NCBI GenBank assembly: GCA_904502215.1
Contig: CAJGDQ010000006.1
Coordinates: forward strand, 1 to 18,337
Direction: 5' to 3'
From: Clostridiaceae bacterium
GTDB lineage: Bacteria; Bacillota; Clostridia; Oscillospirales; Acutalibacteraceae
DNA: 18,337 nt
The position numbers and the translations under genes are program-made. The stretch's first letter is position 1; each line of letters begins with the position of its first letter. This document shows positions 13,545 through 18,337 of the stretch, piece by piece. The notes beneath the pieces were generated by a model. It saw nothing but the letters and a program-made list of their open reading frames with translations, was not told the origin of the DNA and did not search any database.

Positions 13545-14966
13545 ATGAAACTTGGAGATTTGTTAAAAATTAGCGGAGAGTTAGCAGAACTTGAAATCAA
13601 GGGTATTACCTGCGATTCAAGAAAGGTGCAGGAAGGCTTTGCTTTCGTTTGTATTAACGGAGCGCTTAGTGATGGCCATACCTACGCTAAATCGGCAATA
13701 GAAAAGGGTGCAGTGGTGCTCATAGCCGAAAAGGATACAGGGTTTGAAAACCAAGTTCTTGTTCCCGATACTCATGCGGCATTTGCTATTATGAGTGCTA
13801 ACTGGTTTGGAAACCCCGCTGATAGTTTAAGACTAATTGGTGTTACAGGAACAAACGGCAAAACCTCGGTTACCTATATGTTAAAGCAAATACTTGAGGC
13901 GGCAGGGTATAAGGTTGGCCTTATCGGAACTATTCAAAATATGATAGGCGATGAGGTTATTGAAACTAAAAACACAACCCCTGATGCCTATGAACTTAAT
14001 AGATTATTTGACGATATGAAGGACAAAGGCTGCGATTTTGCAGTTATGGAGGTTTCTTCTCATGCACTTGACCAATGCCGAGTTTATGATTTAACATTCG
14101 AAGCCGCTATTTTCACAAATTTAACTCAGGACCATCTTGATTATCATATAACGATGGATAATTATCTTGAGGCAAAGAAAAAGCTTTTCAAAATGTGCAA
14201 AACTGCAATAATTAATGCCGATGATGAATATAGTGAAAGAATAGCTGAGGGGCTTGAATGCAAGGTTGTTAAATACTCAACTGGCAACGATGCCGATTGT
14301 TGCGCTAAGGCTATAAAATATAGACCTGCAAAGGTTGAATATGAGTTTATGCATCAGGATGGTATTAATCATATTAAGGTTAATACGGGCGGTAAATTCA
14401 CAGTTTATAACTCACTTTGTGCTTTGGCTGCTGCTAAGGAAATAGGTTTATCGGTTGTTGATGCCGCAAATTATTTGGCAGAGCTTAGAGGTGTTAAGGG
14501 TAGAGCTGAGGTTGTTGAAACAAATAGAGATTTTACAATTATAATCGACTATGCTCATACTCCCGATGGTCTTAAAAATATCCTTTCAACATTTAAAGAA
14601 TGCGAAAAAAACCGTTTAACTGTTCTTTTTGGTTGCGGCGGAGATAGAGATAAAACAAAACGCCCTATTATGGGAAGTGTTGCGGCAAGATATGCTGATT
14701 TCGTTATTGTTACCTCGGATAATCCGAGAAGCGAAGAGCCATCGCTCATTATTAAGGATATTTTAGTTGGTATGGATGGTAGCACTACACCCTATAAGGT
14801 TATTGAAAATAGGGTAGATGCTATAAATTATGCTATTAAAACTGCTCAAAAGGATGATATAATAGTATTGGCGGGCAAGGGCCACGAAACTTATCAAATC
14901 CTCAAGGATGGAACTATCCATCTTGATGAGAGAGAGGTTATAAAAGAGGCTCTCGCCGAAATTTAG
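13545..14966 (+). CDS. murE: UDP-MurNAc-L-Ala-D-Glu:meso-DAP ligase MurE
   Basis: This 473-residue cytoplasmic Mur ligase adds the third stem residue to UDP-MurNAc-L-Ala-D-Glu with ATP. The amino-terminal substrate domain has ITCDSRKVQEGFAFVCI. The ATP loop is GVTGTNGKTS (99-108), and VMEVSSHALDQ and FTNLTQDHLDYH belong to the central domain. The specificity motif in the carboxy-terminal domain is D392-N-P-R395, the version that binds meso-diaminopimelate, whereas the lysine-adding enzymes replace the arginine. The AAAGGAG ribosome binding site is well placed. It follows the PBP gene by 17 bases and precedes mraY by 17 bases, so murF is not between them as it is in most dcw clusters. Confidence 0.97.
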   Translation: MKLGDLLKISGELAELEIKGITCDSRKVQEGFAFVCINGALSDGHTYAKSAIEKGAVVLIAEKDTGFENQVLVPDTHAAFAIMSANWFGNPADSLRLIGVTGTNGKTSVTYMLKQILEAAGYKVGLIGTIQNMIGDEVIETKNTTPDAYELNRLFDDMKDKGCDFAVMEVSSHALDQCRVYDLTFEAAIFTNLTQDHLDYHITMDNYLEAKKKLFKMCKTAIINADDEYSERIAEGLECKVVKYSTGNDADCCAKAIKYRPAKVEYEFMHQDGINHIKVNTGGKFTVYNSLCALAAAKEIGLSVVDAANYLAELRGVKGRAEVVETNRDFTIIIDYAHTPDGLKNILSTFKECEKNRLTVLFGCGGDRDKTKRPIMGSVAARYADFVIVTSDNPRSEEPSLIIKDILVGMDGSTTPYKVIENRVDAINYAIKTAQKDDIIVLAGKGHETYQILKDGTIHLDEREVIKEALAEI

Positions 14967-14983
14967 ATTTAGGACGGAGAAAT

Positions 14984-16006
14984 ATGAAAGATTTAACTTC
15001 GGTTATAGCGGCTGTTGTTGCCTTTGCGGCAACCGCAGGTTTAGGTTATATAATTATTCCTTATCTTAGAAAACTCAAATTTGGGCAAACTATTTTAGAT
15101 ATAGGCCCTAACTGGCATAAGGAAAAACAGGGAACACCGACTATGGGCGGCGTTATGATGGTTGCAGGCTTGATTATTGCTTTGGCAGTGGCTTATTCTT
15201 ATTCGGCTATGTTTGATGGCGATTTTGCAACCGAGCTTAAAGCAACACAAAGCCTAACTAGGTTTTTAGCAGGAATTATTATGGCGCTTTTAATGAGTGC
15301 AATAGGCTTTATGGATGACTATATCAAGGTTGTTAAAAAACGCAACTTGGGGTTAACCGCTAAGCAAAAAACATTTTTGCAGCTTTTAGTTGCGGCAGTT
15401 TATCTTGTAACCTTGCTGCTCGGAGGAATGACAACAACAACCATTCCTTTTATAGGCGATGTTCAAATTACTAGCGGAATAGGTCTTATCTTTTGGCCGA
15501 TAGCCCTTATCTTTATTTATGGATTTACTAATGCGGTTAATTTAACCGATGGAATTGATGGCTTGGCTTCAAGCGTAACACTCGTTGTTTCTTGTGCATT
15601 TATGCTAGGCTCTGGCTTGCTCTTTAACAGTGCATTTAATACCTTGTCAGCAGCGTTGGCAGGCGCTTGCGTTGGCTTTATTTGTTGGAATGCAAAGCCC
15701 GCAAAGGTATTTATGGGGGATACAGGCTCAATGTTTCTTGGTGGAATGGTTGTGGCTCTATCTTTCGGTATTAACCGCCCTGTGCTACTTATCTTTGCAG
15801 GAATAACATATTTCCTCGAGGCCATTTCCGATATTATTCAAGTTATTTATTATAAAAAGACTAAAAAGAGATTCTTTAAAATGGCTCCGCTTCATCATCA
15901 TTTTGAAATGTGCGGTTGGTCGGAGCAAAAAATTGTATTCGTATTTTCACTAATAGCCCTTGTTGGCTGTGTGATAGCGATATTACCAATAGTATTAAAT
16001 TTATAA
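14984..16006 (+). CDS. mraY: Phospho-N-acetylmuramoyl-pentapeptide transferase MraY
   Basis: This 340-residue integral membrane enzyme, about ten membrane helices, transfers phospho-MurNAc-pentapeptide to undecaprenyl phosphate to make lipid I. Conserved cytoplasmic residues are visible: TPTMGG (51-56), the Asp pair D111-D112 in GFMDDYIKV, NLTDGIDGLA (186-195) with D189, FMGDTGS with D246, and APLHHHFE (301-308) with its histidine triplet. GGAG lies just upstream of the ATG. The length is close to the family norm. It sits directly after murE and before ftsW, with murF and murD both missing from this stretch. Confidence 0.97.
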   Translation: MKDLTSVIAAVVAFAATAGLGYIIIPYLRKLKFGQTILDIGPNWHKEKQGTPTMGGVMMVAGLIIALAVAYSYSAMFDGDFATELKATQSLTRFLAGIIMALLMSAIGFMDDYIKVVKKRNLGLTAKQKTFLQLLVAAVYLVTLLLGGMTTTTIPFIGDVQITSGIGLIFWPIALIFIYGFTNAVNLTDGIDGLASSVTLVVSCAFMLGSGLLFNSAFNTLSAALAGACVGFICWNAKPAKVFMGDTGSMFLGGMVVALSFGINRPVLLIFAGITYFLEAISDIIQVIYYKKTKKRFFKMAPLHHHFEMCGWSEQKIVFVFSLIALVGCVIAILPIVLNL

Positions 16007-16024
16007 TTAATTAGGAGGTGCGGT

Positions 16025-17167
16025 ATGGCAGGCATTAAGAAAAAAGCCGATGAGAAGACTAAGTTTTCAGGCAAAATTGATATAACATTTTTGTCTCTTA
16101 TCTTAATAATTCAAACGATAGGCCTTGTTATGCTTTTTTCAGCCAGCTATGCTTATTCTCTTGAGTATTACGATAACAGCTATAGATTTATAGTTAGGCA
16201 GGCATTATTTGCCCTTGGCGGTGTTCTTGTAATGCTTGGCGTTTCAAGAATTGATTATCATTTTTGGCGAAAATTCGCTTGGATTGTTTTTGCCGTTTCA
16301 ACCTCTTTGCTTGTGGTTCTTTTAATTTTGCCTCCAATGGTTTCGGGAATGGATGTTAAGCGTTGGATAGTTTTAGGTCCCATTAACTTTCAGCCGTCAG
16401 AGGTTGCAAAATTTTCGATAGTTCTTTTGTTTTCTTCACTAATTGCTGGCAATTATAAGCAAATGAAGGAATTTAAGTTTATAGCTTTCTTAGTTGGAAT
16501 TTTAGGTGTTACTTGCGGTCTTGTTGTTTTAGAGCCACACCTTTCAGCAACAATCCTTATATTCCTTATTGGTATAGTTTTACTTATAGTTGGCGGACTT
16601 CCAAAGCGTTATATTATCGGCGGCGGAGTGCTTGGTGTTTTGGGTGTTGTTGGTCTTATAGTATCGGGTGCTATAAGCTATGGTTCGGATAGAATCACCT
16701 ATTGGTTAGACCCTTGGGCTGATGCTACAGGCAAAGGTTTCCAAACCATTCAGTCCCTTTTGGCTATCGGCTCGGGAGGAATACTCGGTAGGGGAATAGG
16801 CCAATCCCGTCAAAAATACCTTTGGGTGCCTGAGCCTCATAACGACTTTATCTTCTCGATAGTTTGTGAAGAATTAGGTCTTATCGGTGCAGTTATTATA
16901 ATTATTCTGTTTTGCTTGCTGATTTGGCGTGGATTTACTATTGCAATGCACGCTCCCGATAAATTCGGCTCATTGCTTGCAATCGGCCTTACTTTCCAGG
17001 TAGGTCTTCAAGCACTTCTTAATATATGGGTTGTTACTAATACAATTCCAAATACAGGAATCAGTCTTCCGTTCTTTAGTTACGGCGGAACTTCCCTTGT
17101 GATTTTACTTGCTGAAATGGGAATTGTTTTATCGGTTTCAAGAAAATCGAATATAGAAAAAACATAA
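16025..17167 (+). CDS. ftsW: SEDS peptidoglycan glycosyltransferase FtsW (SpoVE-like)
   Basis: This 380-residue polytopic protein of the SEDS family polymerises lipid II into glycan strands at the septum. A basic cytoplasmic head (GIKKKADEKTK) is followed by about ten membrane helices. Family blocks are RWIVLGPINFQPSEVAK (113-129), VPEPHNDFIFSIVCEELG (268-285) with the predicted catalytic D274, and NTGISLPFFSYGGTS near the end. Its place between mraY and murG, downstream of a division PBP, favours FtsW/SpoVE over RodA. In spore formers this copy may serve both vegetative division and spore cortex, which sequence alone cannot settle. A near-perfect AGGAGGTG precedes the ATG. No murD lies upstream, although that is its usual place. 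Confidence 0.92.
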   Translation: MAGIKKKADEKTKFSGKIDITFLSLILIIQTIGLVMLFSASYAYSLEYYDNSYRFIVRQALFALGGVLVMLGVSRIDYHFWRKFAWIVFAVSTSLLVVLLILPPMVSGMDVKRWIVLGPINFQPSEVAKFSIVLLFSSLIAGNYKQMKEFKFIAFLVGILGVTCGLVVLEPHLSATILIFLIGIVLLIVGGLPKRYIIGGGVLGVLGVVGLIVSGAISYGSDRITYWLDPWADATGKGFQTIQSLLAIGSGGILGRGIGQSRQKYLWVPEPHNDFIFSIVCEELGLIGAVIIIILFCLLIWRGFTIAMHAPDKFGSLLAIGLTFQVGLQALLNIWVVTNTIPNTGISLPFFSYGGTSLVILLAEMGIVLSVSRKSNIEKT

Positions 17168-17182
17168 AAAAGGGTGAAATAA

Positions 17183-18295
17183 ATGCGCATTTTATTTGCA
17201 GGTGGCGGAACGGCAGGGCATATAAATCCTGCTTTGGCTATTGCAGGATATATTAAAGAAAGACATCCCGATGCCGAAATCAGTTATATAGGAACTGCCC
17301 AAAAGCTTGAGGCAAAGCTGGTTCCGGAAAAAGGCTATGATTTTTATACCATTGATGTTGCAGGCTTTCAGCGCAGTTTAAGCCCTTCAAGTATTATTAA
17401 AAATGTTTCGGCCGTTAAAAAGGCGGTTACTGCTTCTATTGATTCAAAACGACTTTTAAAAAAGATTAATCCCGATATTGTTATCGGAACAGGCGGATAT
17501 GTTAGCGGTCCTGTTTTGAAGCAGGCTCAAAAAATGGGCTTTAAAACCGCTATCCATGAGCAAAACGCTTTTCCGGGAATTACAACTAAAATGTTGGCTT
17601 CTGGTGCAGATATTGTTATGCTTGCAATGCCTGAGGCAGAGAAATATTTAAAACTAAATAAAAAGCCCCTGATAACAGGAAACCCTGTTCGTCAGGAACT
17701 TCTTAATATTTCGAAAGAAGATGCCAGAAAGAAATTAGGTTTATTAGATAAACCTCTTATCCTTTCTTTTGGTGGCTCACTTGGAGCTCAAAAGGTTAAT
17801 GAATCGGTAAGTGAGCTTATTAAATGGCATAACGATAGTGATAAATTTTATCATATCCATGCAACAGGTAAGGTTGGATATAAGGATATGCTCGAATCCC
17901 TAAAGGATATAAATCTATCCGATAATGTTAGGGTTCGTGAATATATAAATGATATGGATGTTTGTATGGCGGCGGCCGATTTGGTAATTTGCAGGGCAGG
18001 TGCTATAACCCTTAGCGAAATTCAAGCCTGTGCTAAGCCTGCAGTTTTAATTCCATCGCCTTATGTTGCTGAAAACCACCAGTTCCATAATGCTATGACA
18101 CTTAAAAAAGCAGGTGCGGCTGAGATTATTGAAGAAAAAGAGCTTTCGGGTGAAAAGCTTATTGAAACAGTAAGCTATCTTATTGAGAATAAACCAAAGC
18201 TTGAGAAAATGAGCAATGCCGCTCAAAAAAGTTCGATTATTGATGCAAATGAGAGAATTTATGAGGCTTTAATGCGATTATACACTAAAGTATAA
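17183..18295 (+). CDS. murG: UDP-GlcNAc:lipid I GlcNAc-transferase MurG
   Basis: This 370-residue GT-B glycosyltransferase acts on the inner membrane face and converts lipid I to lipid II. The amino-terminal acceptor domain has FAGGGTAGHINPA (5-17), IGTGGYVSGP (101-110) and HEQNAFPG (125-132). After the hinge GNPVR (166-170), the donor domain has FGGSLGAQ (196-203), CRAGAITLSE (270-279) and PYVAENHQ (293-300), which bind UDP-GlcNAc. The ribosome binding site is GGGTGA. It is 15 bases from ftsW and complete, with TAA at 18293-18295. It is the last gene seen of the cluster. The window ends 42 bases later without a clear terminator, so the operon may continue. Confidence 0.97.
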   Translation: MRILFAGGGTAGHINPALAIAGYIKERHPDAEISYIGTAQKLEAKLVPEKGYDFYTIDVAGFQRSLSPSSIIKNVSAVKKAVTASIDSKRLLKKINPDIVIGTGGYVSGPVLKQAQKMGFKTAIHEQNAFPGITTKMLASGADIVMLAMPEAEKYLKLNKKPLITGNPVRQELLNISKEDARKKLGLLDKPLILSFGGSLGAQKVNESVSELIKWHNDSDKFYHIHATGKVGYKDMLESLKDINLSDNVRVREYINDMDVCMAAADLVICRAGAITLSEIQACAKPAVLIPSPYVAENHQFHNAMTLKKAGAAEIIEEKELSGEKLIETVSYLIENKPKLEKMSNAAQKSSIIDANERIYEALMRLYTKV

Positions 18296-18337
18296 CAAAA
18301 AAAGCATTTTCGCATAGTATGAAATATGTTGCTATGA

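Noticed and set aside
18313..18323. An 11-base string CATAGTATGAA after murG that also occurs in the degV terminator (3859-3869)
   Set aside because: Too short to be meaningful in AT-rich DNA, and the window ends before any hairpin can be completed.

Overview
The window looks like a chromosomal segment of an AT-rich, Gram-positive-type anaerobe of the Clostridia. An Oscillospirales/Ruminococcaceae-like gut bacterium is my best guess, by inference and not by any database match. Supporting signs are strong AGGAGG-type ribosome binding sites, frequent TTG and GTG starts, DegV, a fermentative D-lactate dehydrogenase, a PASTA-containing division PBP of the SpoVD/PbpB type, and an mraZ-led cell-wall cluster. 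MurE carries the DNPR signature of meso-diaminopimelate-type peptidoglycan. No phage genes, transposase, CRISPR array or antibiotic-resistance cassette were seen.

Layout. (1) Bases 1-2913, plus strand: the 3' two thirds of typA/bipA, then a DEDDh 3'-5' exonuclease with a C-terminal zinc ribbon, then a PflX-like radical SAM protein. These three genes overlap end to start. (2) Bases 2922-3882: degV with its own extended -10 promoter and its own terminator. (3) Bases 3883-4551: an intergenic block of about 670 bases with one tRNA-Leu(TAG). It also holds an exact partial copy of that tRNA's 5' end 205 bases upstream, a GC-rich palindrome-dense insert, an array of small hairpins, a consensus promoter that opens no recognised gene, and several terminators. 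(4) Bases 4552-6318, minus strand: a compact operon of a histidine-phosphatase-family protein, a RuvX/YqgF Holliday-junction-resolvase-like protein and a PHP-domain phosphoesterase. A D-lactate dehydrogenase (6365-7345) lies upstream on the same strand. (5) Bases 7409-9200, plus strand: a stand-alone PTS EIIC-like membrane protein overlapping endonuclease III, ended by a terminator. (6) Bases 9239-18295, plus strand: the division and cell wall (dcw) cluster mraZ-rsmH-ftsL-spoVD/pbpB-murE-mraY-ftsW-murG. It is read from one promoter followed by a 10-bp-phased array of AAAGTG boxes, the expected MraZ operator.

How the genes work together. The dcw block makes and uses lipid II: MurE adds the third stem amino acid, MraY makes lipid I, MurG makes lipid II, FtsW polymerises it, and the PASTA PBP cross-links it with FtsL as division scaffold. 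murF and murD are absent from their usual places. The other genes are housekeeping genes: stress translation GTPase, nucleases, repair and fermentation.

I do not see a convincing new multi-gene system. The least explained DNA is the repeat-rich tRNA-Leu neighbourhood at 3.9-4.55 kb.
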